A stretch of DNA of 10,730 nucleotides, taken from the NCBI GenBank assembly GCA_002403415.1, contig DHHS01000069.1, positions 1 through 10,730 of the forward strand, read 5' to 3'. Positions 1 through 6,069 of the stretch are shown here, piece after piece; positions within the stretch are counted from its first letter, which is position 1; every line of letters starts with the position of its first letter. The translations under genes and the position numbers were made by a program. Source of the stretch: Sphingomonas sp. UBA4766. Lineage in GTDB: Bacteria; Pseudomonadota; Alphaproteobacteria; Sphingomonadales; Sphingomonadaceae. Under the pieces are notes generated by a model. The model saw only the letters and a list, made by a program, of their open reading frames with translations, was not told where the DNA came from and did not search any database.

Positions 1-504
1 CGCGGTCGTCGCGGCGACTAGCGTGTCGATCTTCTTACGGTGATCAGCATAGTCTGCGCTCAGCCGGGCAAAGCTTGTGCGCATTGCCTCGGCATCCTGA
101 CGTTCGACTGCGGGGATGAACGACGTTTCGATTTCCGCAAAGAACCGTTTGGCCGATTCGCCCGATGATTCAAGCAGTGACGATTTCAGTGACGGCTCAA
201 GATCGGACTTTTCCCAATAGGCATAACGGTCTTCAAACTGCTTGCGCAACTCGGACAGCCGCCCTTTGCGCTTTGCGACCGATCCGGGGTTGTTCACCAG
301 CATCGTCGCTTCGAGATAGGGTTCGATCACATATTCGGGCGGGGGCAAAATGTCGGCGACCAGGTCGCTGGCCTGCTGGTTCTTGACCTGAATGGGACCG
401 CCAAAGCGAATTTGCTCGATTTGCATCGAAGCAACAACACCTGCCACGGCCATGGCCGCCAAAATCACCCCACCACCGATAGTGCCGTTCCGATTAATGC
501 TCAT
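1..504 (-). CDS. Methyl-accepting chemotaxis-type receptor, N-terminal part (runs off the left edge)
   Basis: An open minus-strand frame runs from an ATG at 504-502 to the window edge without a stop, giving 168 residues. A hydrophobic segment at about residues 9-27 looks like the first transmembrane helix. It is followed by a probable periplasmic sensing region containing GGPIQVKNQQASDLVADILP and then PPEYVIEPYLEA, a pattern I recognise from alphaproteobacterial chemoreceptors that start with the same ligand-binding region. Residues 75-168 are rich in K, E and S and look alpha-helical. The HAMP and signalling domains expected of a receptor would lie outside the window, so the chemotaxis role is inferred from the N-terminus alone. 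The Shine-Dalgarno match upstream (GGGACGG) is only moderate. A sensor histidine kinase or diguanylate cyclase with the same sensory region is the main alternative. Confidence 0.72.
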   Translation of the reverse strand, partial: MSINRNGTIGGGVILAAMAVAGVVASMQIEQIRFGGPIQVKNQQASDLVADILPPPEYVIEPYLEATMLVNNPGSVAKRKGRLSELRKQFEDRYAYWEKSDLEPSLKSSLLESSGESAKRFFAEIETSFIPAVERQDAEAMRTSFARLSADYADHRKKIDTLVAATTA

Positions 505-947
505 GTTCGCCCGTCCCGTGCGTTATGGATTGCATTGGGGCATAAATTGTAACAGTTAACGACCCCTTCCGATTTGCGAGGGTCAAGCGTCTCAATTCTT
601 GCGATACCCGTGCTTAATCGTATCGCGGCGTGGCGCGGCGACCCTAATCCACTTTTAGCTGCGCTACAAAGCTGCGCCATAATAATGGCTTGGACCGCAA
701 ATCAGGCGTTTACCGGATTCGTTGATGATCGAGGGTGCCGGGCGTGATATGACCCATTTTGGGTAATTTTTTCTGCCAATCTTGCGCGTTTGGCCCCGAG
801 CCGGGCCGTAAAACACGGTGTTTCACCGCGTATCGGGGGCGCTTCGCCGATTTTGTTGCCGCATGTAACCGCGCCACACGAGCTCGCGAATAGAAGGCAA
901 GGACGCCGATCCAACGCCGTCTTCCCGATGATTTTCAGGAGCGTGAT
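505..947. other. 443-base gap between divergent genes, no gene seen
   Basis: This region separates the leftward chemoreceptor gene from the rightward DUF1223 gene and must carry both promoters. I see no convincing coding frame in it. It contains an 8-base direct repeat (AGCTGCGC at about 658-665 and again about 6 bases later), a weak hairpin followed by a T run at 752-772, and a 13-base palindrome (AAACAC-G-GTGTTT) at 811-823. No promoter could be placed with confidence. The AT-richer stretch around 535-600 is the likeliest place for the chemoreceptor promoter. Confidence 0.6.
752..772 (+). terminator. Possible intrinsic terminator without an upstream gene
   Basis: ACCCA, a three-base TTT loop and TGGGT form a 5-bp stem, followed at once by AATTTTTT. 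The shape is that of a Rho-independent terminator, but the stem is short and weak. No plus-strand gene lies upstream inside the window, so it is either fortuitous, the end of a small RNA, or part of the DUF1223 leader. Confidence 0.25.
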
Positions 948-1694
948 ATGCGAATTCTTCTTGCAACCTCAACCGCCTTGCTGCTGGCCGCTTGCTCAGG
1001 CGCGACCGCATCGCCTGCCCCGTCGGGTGAGGGGGCGTCGGTCGCTGCGGCGCAACCTGCGGTTGCGAGCGTTGGCGATCCCGCGCACCCGGTGGTGGTC
1101 GAACTCTATCAGAGCCAAGGCTGCTCAAGCTGCCCGCCCGCCGACCGGGTGGTCAACAAGCTGGCGGACCGCGCCGACGTGATCCCGTTGTCGTTTGCGG
1201 TCACTTACTGGGACAATCTGGGCTGGAAGGACGTGTTCGGCAGCCCAGCCTACACCGCGCGCCAATGGGACTATGCGCATTTCGCTGGCCGCGCGCAGGT
1301 CGCAACGCCGCAAGTGATCGTCAATGGCCGTGACGCGGTGCTTGGCAGCCGCGAGGGTGAGCTGAACGCTGCGATTGCCCGCAATGTCGTGAAGACCGGC
1401 CCGACGATCACGGCTGCCGGTGGCAAGGTGACAGTGGGTTCGGGCAAGGCGACCAACGCGACCGTGTGGGTCGTGCGCTATGACCCGCGCACGATTGATG
1501 TCGCGATCCAGGCGGGCGAAAATGGTGGCCGTACCATCCCGCACCGCAACATCGTTAAACAACTGGTCAATGTCGGCCAATGGTCGGGCAAGGCCGCAAG
1601 TTTTGCGCTCCCGGCCGCGCCCGCTGGCCTGAAAACGGCGGTGTTGGTCCAGAATGGCAAGGGTGGCCCGATCCTTTCGGCAGCGAAAATCTGA
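948..1694 (+). CDS. DUF1223 family thioredoxin-like lipoprotein
   Basis: The 248-residue product begins with a lipoprotein signal peptide whose lipobox is LAAC (lipid-anchored Cys16), followed by an Ala/Ser/Pro-rich linker to about residue 45. The DUF1223 core then starts with VVVELYQSQGCSSCPPAD. The CSSC at 59-62 sits where thioredoxin-fold proteins carry their redox CxxC, and the next conserved blocks are YWDNLGWKD (88-95) and ATPQVIVNG (119-127), whose Thr-Pro resembles the cis-proline of that fold. The C-terminal third looks beta-rich. The family is annotated only as a secreted protein of unknown function; periplasmic disulfide chemistry or copper handling is an inference. The start is supported by AGGAG at 937-941, six bases before the ATG. 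The gene appears monocistronic and converges on the helicase gene. Confidence 0.9.
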   Translation: MRILLATSTALLLAACSGATASPAPSGEGASVAAAQPAVASVGDPAHPVVVELYQSQGCSSCPPADRVVNKLADRADVIPLSFAVTYWDNLGWKDVFGSPAYTARQWDYAHFAGRAQVATPQVIVNGRDAVLGSREGELNAAIARNVVKTGPTITAAGGKVTVGSGKATNATVWVVRYDPRTIDVAIQAGENGGRTIPHRNIVKQLVNVGQWSGKAASFALPAAPAGLKTAVLVQNGKGGPILSAAKI

Positions 1695-1710
1695 CGCTGC
1701 CTGCCGCCTA

Positions 1711-1741
1711 CCTGCGCGCTCGCCCCCTTCGAGCGCGCAGG
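1711..1741. terminator. Hairpin between convergent genes, probable bidirectional terminator
   Basis: CCTGCGCGCTCG and CGAGCGCGCAGG form a perfect 12-bp stem around a 7-base loop (CCCCCTT). It lies 16 bases after the DUF1223 stop and 19 bases beyond the stop of the opposing helicase gene. There is no T run on either side, so it may act with Rho or mainly as a 3'-end stabilising structure for both transcripts. Confidence 0.6.
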
Positions 1742-1760
1742 ACCGTGGTGGTTGCGCGCG

Positions 1761-3467
1761 CTACCGCCCCTTTGGCTTGCGCGACGGTGCGCGGGTGGGG
1801 CGAACGGCACCGCGATGCGCGGGCGGCTGACCCGCCCGGCGCGGGCCAGTGGTCCCAGGGCCCTGCGGCGCGGGTGTAATTTCCCCGCCATCCTCTGACG
1901 CGGTGCGCTTGAGCGCGTCCTGAAACTTAGCCGCGACGCTTCGCGGGATTTGGAAGAACGTCTCGTTAGGCCCGATGCGGATCGCGCCGACTTCGCCTTT
2001 GGTAATGTGCCCACGACGGCACAACAGCGGCAGAATCCAGCGCGGATCGGCATTTTGGCGGCGGCCAATATCGATCTTGAACCAGAGTACATCGTCAAAC
2101 CCGGCGCGCGGCGCCGGGGCTGCCCCCGAACCAACCCGACCAGCAGCCGGGACTGCGCCGCGCTCGATCAGCTCTTCGGGCTGGGGCATGGCGGCGCGGT
2201 GCGCGCGCACAAGCAGCGCGGCGATGTCCTCTGCACTGCGTTCGGCGAGCAGCTTCGCCCCAAGCGCGCGGTCCTCCTCGTCAATTTCGACCGGTGCGAG
2301 CAATGCCGCCAGCAGGCGTTCGCGGTCCTTCGCGCGGATGTCGTCGGCGGTCGGCGGATCAATCCATTCGGCGGCAATCTTCGCCCCGCCCAGCATCCGT
2401 TCGACCATCCGGCGGCGCTGATAAGGGACGATGAGCGCCGCTGTCCCCTTGCGTCCGGCGCGGCCGGTGCGGCCCGATCGGTGTTGCAATGCCTCGGCAT
2501 CGCGGGGCAGCTCGACATGGATGACCAGCGTGAGATTGGGCAGATCGATGCCGCGCGCGGCCACATCGGTCGCCACGCACACCCGCGCGCGGCCATCGCG
2601 CAGCGCCTGAAGAGCTGCGTTGCGTTCGTTCTGGCTATGCTCACCTGATAGCGCGACTGCGGAAAAGCCCCGATCGATCAGGCTGGCGTGAAGGTGGCGG
2701 ACATTGTCGCGGGTTGCGCAAAACAGGATCGCCGTCTCTGCTTCGTGCAGGCGCAGCATGTTGACGACGACATTTTCGGTATCCGACGGCGCGATGGTAA
2801 CGCACTGATAGGCGATATCGCCATGGCCGCGATCCTCACCCACGGTCGAGATCCGCAGTGCATCGCGCTGATAGCGCTTGGCGAGCGCGACGATCGGCTT
2901 TGGCAACGTTGCCGAAAACAGCAGTGTGCGGCGCTCGTTCGGTGTCGCGTCGAGAATTTCCTCAAGGTCTTCGCGAAAGCCCATGTCGAGCATTTCGTCC
3001 GCTTCGTCGAGCACCGCGACGCGCAGCGCCGACAAGTCGAGCGCGCCGCGTTCCAGGTGATCGCGCAACCGTCCTGGCGTGCCGACGACGATATGCGCAC
3101 CATGGGCCAGCGAGCGGCGTTCCTTGGCCGCGTCCATCCCGCCGACGCACGTGGCGATCCGCGCACCGGCCTTGGCATAAAGCCACATCAGTTCGCGGCT
3201 GACCTGCAGCGCCAGCTCGCGCGTCGGTGCAACGACCAGCGCCTGCGGGGCAATCCCGTGGGTCAGGCCGTGGTCGCCGATCAGTTCACCTGCCATCGCC
3301 AGCCCGAATGCGACCGTTTTGCCGGACCCGGTTTGCGCAGACACCAGCAAATCGCGCCCGGCGGCCTCTGCGGCGGCAACGGCGTCCTGCACCGGGGTAA
3401 GCGCTTCATAGCCGCGCGCGGCAAGCGCTTCGGCGAGCGTAGGAGGAAGGTCGGTCAGTGTCATCAT
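1761..3467 (-). CDS. DEAD-box ATP-dependent RNA helicase with C-terminal DbpA-type RNA-binding domain
   Basis: ATP-driven unwinding or remodelling of RNA, with a likely role in ribosome assembly or cold-stress RNA metabolism. All helicase motifs are present (numbering from the ATG at 3467, 568 residues): Q motif GYEALTPVQ near 19-27, Walker A AQTGSGKT at 44-51, PTRELA at 81-86, TPGR at 130-133, DEAD at 154-157, SAT at 185-187, ATDVAARGID at 299-308 and HRSGRTGR at 329-336. Residues about 460-522 (VLWFKIDIGRRQN to the KFQDALKRT stretch) match the DbpA/CsdA RNA-binding module, and a Pro/Arg/Lys-rich basic tail follows. The frame is open upstream to a TTG at 3521, but the ATGATG at 3467/3464 gives the normal family N-terminus (MTLTDLPPTLAEALAARGY), so I prefer it; the ribosome binding site there is poor. 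DbpA or DeaD are the nearest named relatives, and the evidence does not separate them. Confidence 0.93.
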   Translation of the reverse strand: MMTLTDLPPTLAEALAARGYEALTPVQDAVAAAEAAGRDLLVSAQTGSGKTVAFGLAMAGELIGDHGLTHGIAPQALVVAPTRELALQVSRELMWLYAKAGARIATCVGGMDAAKERRSLAHGAHIVVGTPGRLRDHLERGALDLSALRVAVLDEADEMLDMGFREDLEEILDATPNERRTLLFSATLPKPIVALAKRYQRDALRISTVGEDRGHGDIAYQCVTIAPSDTENVVVNMLRLHEAETAILFCATRDNVRHLHASLIDRGFSAVALSGEHSQNERNAALQALRDGRARVCVATDVAARGIDLPNLTLVIHVELPRDAEALQHRSGRTGRAGRKGTAALIVPYQRRRMVERMLGGAKIAAEWIDPPTADDIRAKDRERLLAALLAPVEIDEEDRALGAKLLAERSAEDIAALLVRAHRAAMPQPEELIERGAVPAAGRVGSGAAPAPRAGFDDVLWFKIDIGRRQNADPRWILPLLCRRGHITKGEVGAIRIGPNETFFQIPRSVAAKFQDALKRTASEDGGEITPAPQGPGTTGPRRAGQPPAHRGAVRPTRAPSRKPKGR

Positions 3468-3700
3468 CGTCCAGATTGGCAGGCCGCAAAGCAGCAGCGG
3501 TCGGTTCGGCCCTTGCGCCAAACGAGCAAGGCGCGGCCCATGCGCCCTTTGCGCGGCAGCGTCAAGGTTCGCCGTTCAATGCATGCCAGCCGGTGGTGGC
3601 CCAACGCGTGACTTCGACACGAATAATGCGAACCATCAGGGCGATTTGATTGCGGCCCCCTCAAAGGCAATGATGCTGATCGGCTGTTCGACTGGCTCGG

Positions 3701-4489
3701 TCAGCGGCCCTGGAAGATCGCCGGGCGACGCTCGACGAAGGAACGAATGCCCTCTGCGGCGTCGACGCTGGTCATCACCCGCTCGCGTACCGTCGCGACA
3801 GCGGCGATCGCGGCTTGCTCGCCATGTTCGATGAAGGTGCGTCCAGCCTCCTTGGTAACCTGAATGCCGAGCGGCGCATTGGCGGCGATAATCTGCGCAA
3901 TTTCCATCGCGCGGTCGATCTGCATGCCCGTTGGCACCACTTCCTGGACAAGCCCGATACGATGCGCCTCCGCCGCACCGAATTCGTCGCACAGGAACAG
4001 ATGATACATTGCGTTCCCCCAGCCCGCCCGTGTGACGTAGCGGAAATGCGCGCCACCGAGCGGCGCAATGCCCCGCTTCGCTTCCATCTGGCAAAAGCGG
4101 CTGTCGTCAGCGGCAATGACAATGTCGCCCGCTAGCGCAAGTTCGATCCCAATGGTGAAGCAGACGCCCTGCACGGCGGTGACGATCGGCTTTTTCGACT
4201 GGTTGAGCAGCCCGAACGGATCAATATTGCCCGCAGGGATCGGTTTGGCGGTCGCGCCGGGGCCAAAGAATTTCGGCATGTCGAGCCCGGCAGTGAAGTG
4301 GTCGCCGGCCGCGCAAAGCACTCCGACCCACAGCTCATCCTCGCGATCGAGCAAGGTCAGCGCGTCGCTGAGCTGCGCCATCATTTCGGGAATGAACGCG
4401 TTTTTCTTCGTCGGATTGTCGATCGTGATTTTGAGAATGTGATCGATCCGCTCGTGGGTCACGCGCGGTTGGGCATCGGATTCGGTCAT
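3701..4489 (-). CDS. Enoyl-CoA hydratase/isomerase (crotonase superfamily)
   Basis: The 262-residue product has the crotonase fold signature. The first oxyanion-hole segment is CAAGDHFTAGLDM (59-71) and the second is GVCFTIGIELALAGDIVIA (108-126). Glu116 in IELA and Glu136 in MEAKRG align with the two catalytic glutamates of rat enoyl-CoA hydratase, so hydratase or dehydratase chemistry on an acyl-CoA is plausible; the natural substrate is not evident. The Gly-Gly-Ala loop (145-147) is also in the expected place. The start at 4489 is preferred because it has GGAG seven bases upstream and gives the usual family length. The frame stays open to 4909, but that extension runs through the divergent TetR gene and lacks crotonase sequence. 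The neighbouring TetR gene suggests control by an acyl-CoA or lipophilic ligand. Confidence 0.92.
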   Translation of the reverse strand: MTESDAQPRVTHERIDHILKITIDNPTKKNAFIPEMMAQLSDALTLLDREDELWVGVLCAAGDHFTAGLDMPKFFGPGATAKPIPAGNIDPFGLLNQSKKPIVTAVQGVCFTIGIELALAGDIVIAADDSRFCQMEAKRGIAPLGGAHFRYVTRAGWGNAMYHLFLCDEFGAAEAHRIGLVQEVVPTGMQIDRAMEIAQIIAANAPLGIQVTKEAGRTFIEHGEQAAIAAVATVRERVMTSVDAAEGIRSFVERRPAIFQGR

Positions 4490-4569
4490 GCCTGCTCTCC
4501 ATTGGCGTCGATGCTTGCGGCACGAGGGAACCCGTGCCAATTTGGGGTCATCTGAATGATAACCAACAT

Positions 4570-4599
4570 CCATCAGCATGATGATTGTCATGTTGATGG
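4570..4599. promoter_or_regulatory. 30-bp imperfect palindrome, candidate TetR operator
   Basis: Arms CCATCAGCATGA and TCATGTTGATGG pair with one mismatch on either side of a 6-base centre. The site lies between the divergent enoyl-CoA hydratase and TetR genes, 31 bases before the TetR start and about 80 bases before the hydratase start. On the minus strand a TTGACC (4607-4602) abuts the right arm and could be the -35 element of the hydratase promoter, so a bound repressor would cover it. Location, size and symmetry fit a TetR-family operator; binding by the adjacent regulator is inferred. Confidence 0.65.
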
Positions 4600-4630
4600 T
4601 CAAGCAACTTTTCCGGAGCGAGCAGTACAA

Positions 4631-5206
4631 ATGGGCCATTCGCAGGCGCAAAAGGCCGACAATCGCGAACGCATCCTGGCACTGGCGGCGGCGCATATCC
4701 GTGCGCATGGGATCGATTCGCTCTCGGTTGCACCGTTGATGGATGCCGCCGGGCTGACCCATGGGGGCTTTTACGGCCATTTCGCCTCGCGCGATGCGTT
4801 GATCGCCGCCGCGATCGTGAGGGCGCTCGACGATGGTGCGGCGGGTGCTGCACACGCGAGTGGCGGAAACCTTGGCGAGATTGCACGCAGCTATCTCAGC
4901 CGACGCCACCGTGACTCACCCGCGACGGGTTGTGCGATCGCGGCTATTGGCAGCGAAACAGCGCGGGCAAGCGACGTCAGCCGCGCGGCCATGGCGGCGC
5001 AGATTGAGACGTTCATCGCCGGCGTGAGGCCGTTTGTTGCCGATGACGGCCAAGCCGCACTTGCCGTCAGCGCGATGGTCGGTGCATTGACGCTTGCGCG
5101 GATCTACCCCGATCGTGCGCGCGCGGATTCGTTGTTGAAGGCTGTGCGCACCGCGATTGCAGCGCTTGATACGCAAGGCTCTGGGGAACCAGGGACGACC
5201 GCGTGA
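4631..5206 (+). CDS. TetR/AcrR family transcriptional regulator
   Basis: This 191-residue protein has the TetR N-terminal DNA-binding domain: the first helix NRERILALAAAHIRAHG (11-27), then LSVAPLMDAAGLTHGGFYGHFASRDALIAAA (31-61), with the recognition-helix core THGGFYGHF strongly conserved. The C-terminal half is the helical ligand and dimer domain, including PATGCAIAAIGSETARAS (97-114), a segment seen in a common TetR subgroup. The ligand is unknown. I chose the ATG at 4631 because earlier in-frame codons translate the palindrome itself; GGAG lies 12 bases upstream, somewhat far, so the start is good but not certain. The gene is divergent from the enoyl-CoA hydratase, so local autorepression plus control of that gene is the simplest model. 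Confidence 0.9.
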   Translation: MGHSQAQKADNRERILALAAAHIRAHGIDSLSVAPLMDAAGLTHGGFYGHFASRDALIAAAIVRALDDGAAGAAHASGGNLGEIARSYLSRRHRDSPATGCAIAAIGSETARASDVSRAAMAAQIETFIAGVRPFVADDGQAALAVSAMVGALTLARIYPDRARADSLLKAVRTAIAALDTQGSGEPGTTA

Positions 5207-5210
5207 AGGT

Positions 5211-5238
5211 GGGGAGCTTCTGTTGCTCGGTGCTCCCC
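5211..5238. terminator. Hairpin between the TetR gene and ssrA
   Basis: GGGGAGC and GCTCCCC form a 7-bp stem with a 14-base loop. It starts five bases after the TetR stop codon and lies at the 3' end of the opposing tmRNA gene. It can serve as the transcription end for either gene, or be the last helix of the tmRNA coding piece. No T run follows on either strand. Confidence 0.45.
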
Positions 5239-5294
5239 GTACCGCCGGAACTGCTTCTGTTGCCCGGTGCAGCCCAACCGCGCTTTTGTCTGAC

Positions 5295-5314
5295 TAACCT
5301 AGACCGTTAGGTCT
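5295..5314 (-). other. Predicted pseudoknot just after the tmRNA tag frame
   Basis: On the minus strand AGACC (5314-5310) pairs with GGTCT (5305-5301). The loop TAAC (5309-5306) can pair with GTTA (5298-5295). This is an H-type pseudoknot four bases after the tag stop codon, where tmRNAs usually carry pseudoknots. Confidence 0.55.
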
Positions 5315-5318
5315 TGAG

Positions 5319-5354
5319 TTAGGCCGCAATCGCGAGCGCCTCGTTATCGTTGGC
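5319..5354 (-). other. tmRNA tag-peptide reading frame, ANDNEALAIAA-stop
   Basis: Minus-strand codons GCC AAC GAT AAC GAG GCG CTC GCG ATT GCG GCC TAA encode ANDNEALAIAA. The resume codon is GCC (Ala), and the tag begins AND/N and ends in AA, as expected for recognition by ClpXP-type proteases. With the charged alanine the added peptide would be AANDNEALAIAA. Confidence 0.93.
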
Positions 5355-5436
5355 ACTTAGTTACGGGCCGTTGCGGTGGTCCCATTCCGAGCAAAAGACA
5401 GCGCCGTTCAACACACGTCGATCCTGGTTCGGCCCC

Positions 5437-5467
5437 GTCAAAGCCCCTTTGGTCGCCCAAGGGGTTG
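5437..5467 (-). other. tmRNA intervening segment between acceptor and coding pieces
   Basis: This segment joins the mature CCA end of the acceptor piece to the 5' end of the coding piece. It folds as CCCCTTGG, GCGA loop, CCAAAGGGG with one bulged A, a compact hairpin that stacks next to the acceptor stem. In two-piece tmRNAs such a loop is excised; its removal here is inferred. Confidence 0.7.
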
Positions 5468-5557
5468 TGGTGGAGCCGCCGGGTACTGCCCCCGGGTCCG
5501 CTGCGCCTAGTTCACGCCATCGTTTATCGCCATAGTCGGGCGAACCCGACATCCCAT

Positions 5558-5585
5558 CATATAGGCGATGCGCAATTAATGAAAA
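5558..5585 (-). promoter_or_regulatory. Probable ssrA promoter
   Basis: TTTTCA (5585-5580) and TATATG (5563-5558) are separated by 16 bases on the minus strand, a reasonable sigma-70-type pair. The predicted start about seven bases later falls near 5551, matching the expected 5' end of the acceptor piece at the TTCG hairpin. It lies inside the 80-base region shared with the divergent Rrf2 gene. Confidence 0.5.
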
Positions 5586-5631
5586 GACCGCCTTCCACTC
5601 GCCACAAAGTGGGTCCATAGGAAAATCCATC

Positions 5632-6063
5632 ATGTTGACGCAGCGTTCCCGATATGCGCTTCGCGCAATGCTCTATCTGGCACAGGTCCCGACGGGGGGG
5701 CGGCCCACGTCGATGACCCGGATTGCCGAGGCCGCCAATGTCCCGCGCAAGTTTTTGGAGCTGATCCTGGCCGACCTGCGCGAGGCAGGCTTGCTCGACA
5801 GCCATCGGGGCAAGATGGGCGGTTATGTGCTCGCGCGGCCCAATCACCTGATTTCGCTGGGCGAAGTCATTCGGGTGATCGAGGGGCCGCTCGCGCTGGT
5901 CCCGTGTGTCAGCCGCACGGCCTATCGCCGCTGCGCCGATTGCGCGGACGAAGCCGATTGCGCGATCCGCCAGGCAATGGCGCGGGTGCGGGATGAAACC
6001 GCGCGGATCCTCGACGGCACCAGCCTTGCCGATGCCATTGCAGAGGATCTCGCAGCGGCCTGA
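5632..6063 (+). CDS. Rrf2 family transcriptional regulator, probable Fe-S sensor
   Basis: The 143-residue product has the Rrf2 layout: MLTQRSRYALRAMLYLAQ at the N-terminus, a winged helix with TRIAEAANVPRKFLELILADLREAGLL (29-55), and the wing HRGKMGGYVLARP (58-70). Four cysteines at 92, 101, 104 and 110 lie in the region where IscR, NsrR and RirA bind an iron-sulfur cluster. The spacing (C-x8-C-x2-C-x5-C) differs from IscR (C-x5-C-x5-C), so cluster type and ligand set are uncertain. A role in iron, sulfur or nitrosative-stress control is inferred from the family. AGGA at 5619-5622 supports the start. No iron-sulfur assembly genes are adjacent, so targets are probably elsewhere or include its own promoter. 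It cannot be assigned to iscR with the present evidence. Confidence 0.9.
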   Translation: MLTQRSRYALRAMLYLAQVPTGGRPTSMTRIAEAANVPRKFLELILADLREAGLLDSHRGKMGGYVLARPNHLISLGEVIRVIEGPLALVPCVSRTAYRRCADCADEADCAIRQAMARVRDETARILDGTSLADAIAEDLAAA

Positions 6064-6069
6064 CACGCT

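Larger units (their letters stand above)
5211..5553 (-). ncRNA. ssrA: tmRNA (transfer-messenger RNA), circularly permuted two-piece alphaproteobacterial type
   Basis: tmRNA rescues stalled ribosomes by entering as an alanyl-tRNA mimic and then serving as mRNA for a degradation tag. Read on the minus strand, an acceptor piece (about 5553-5468) ends in a T-arm, CGGCTCC and ACCA. A 31-base intervening segment (5467-5437) follows, then a coding piece starts GGGGCCGAACCAGGATCGACG (from 5436), close to the 5' end of E. coli tmRNA. GGGGCCG pairs with CGGCTCC over 7 bp, including the same G-U at the third pair as in E. coli. The coding piece carries a tag frame for ANDNEALAIAA-stop. This order (3' half before 5' half) defines the permuted gene processed into two RNAs. 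A hairpin with a TTCG loop opens the acceptor piece. The outer ends are approximate (within about 10-25 bases). Confidence is high because the acceptor pairing and the tag are independent lines of evidence. Confidence 0.95.

Noticed and set aside
165..386. 73-codon plus-strand frame in the chemoreceptor region
   Set aside because: It lies antisense to a recognisable chemoreceptor N-terminus, has no family resemblance and is Arg/Ala-rich as expected from a shadow frame.
1950..2648. 232-codon plus-strand frame antisense to the helicase
   Set aside because: It is a mirror of the conserved helicase coding sequence and has no recognisable domain.
3468..3521. TTG start giving an 18-residue longer helicase
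   Set aside because: The extension is not helicase-like, and ATG at 3467/3464 gives the usual family N-terminus.
2688..3611. 307-codon plus-strand frame antisense to the helicase
   Set aside because: It is covered by the intact helicase motifs on the other strand; long antisense frames are common at this GC content.
4490..4909. N-terminal extension of the enoyl-CoA hydratase frame to 402 residues
   Set aside because: The extra sequence is antisense to the TetR gene and its palindrome, has no crotonase similarity, and the ATG at 4489 has a good ribosome binding site.
5361..5633. 90-codon minus-strand and 61-codon plus-strand frames between TetR and Rrf2 genes
   Set aside because: Both fall on the tmRNA gene, whose structural features explain the sequence.
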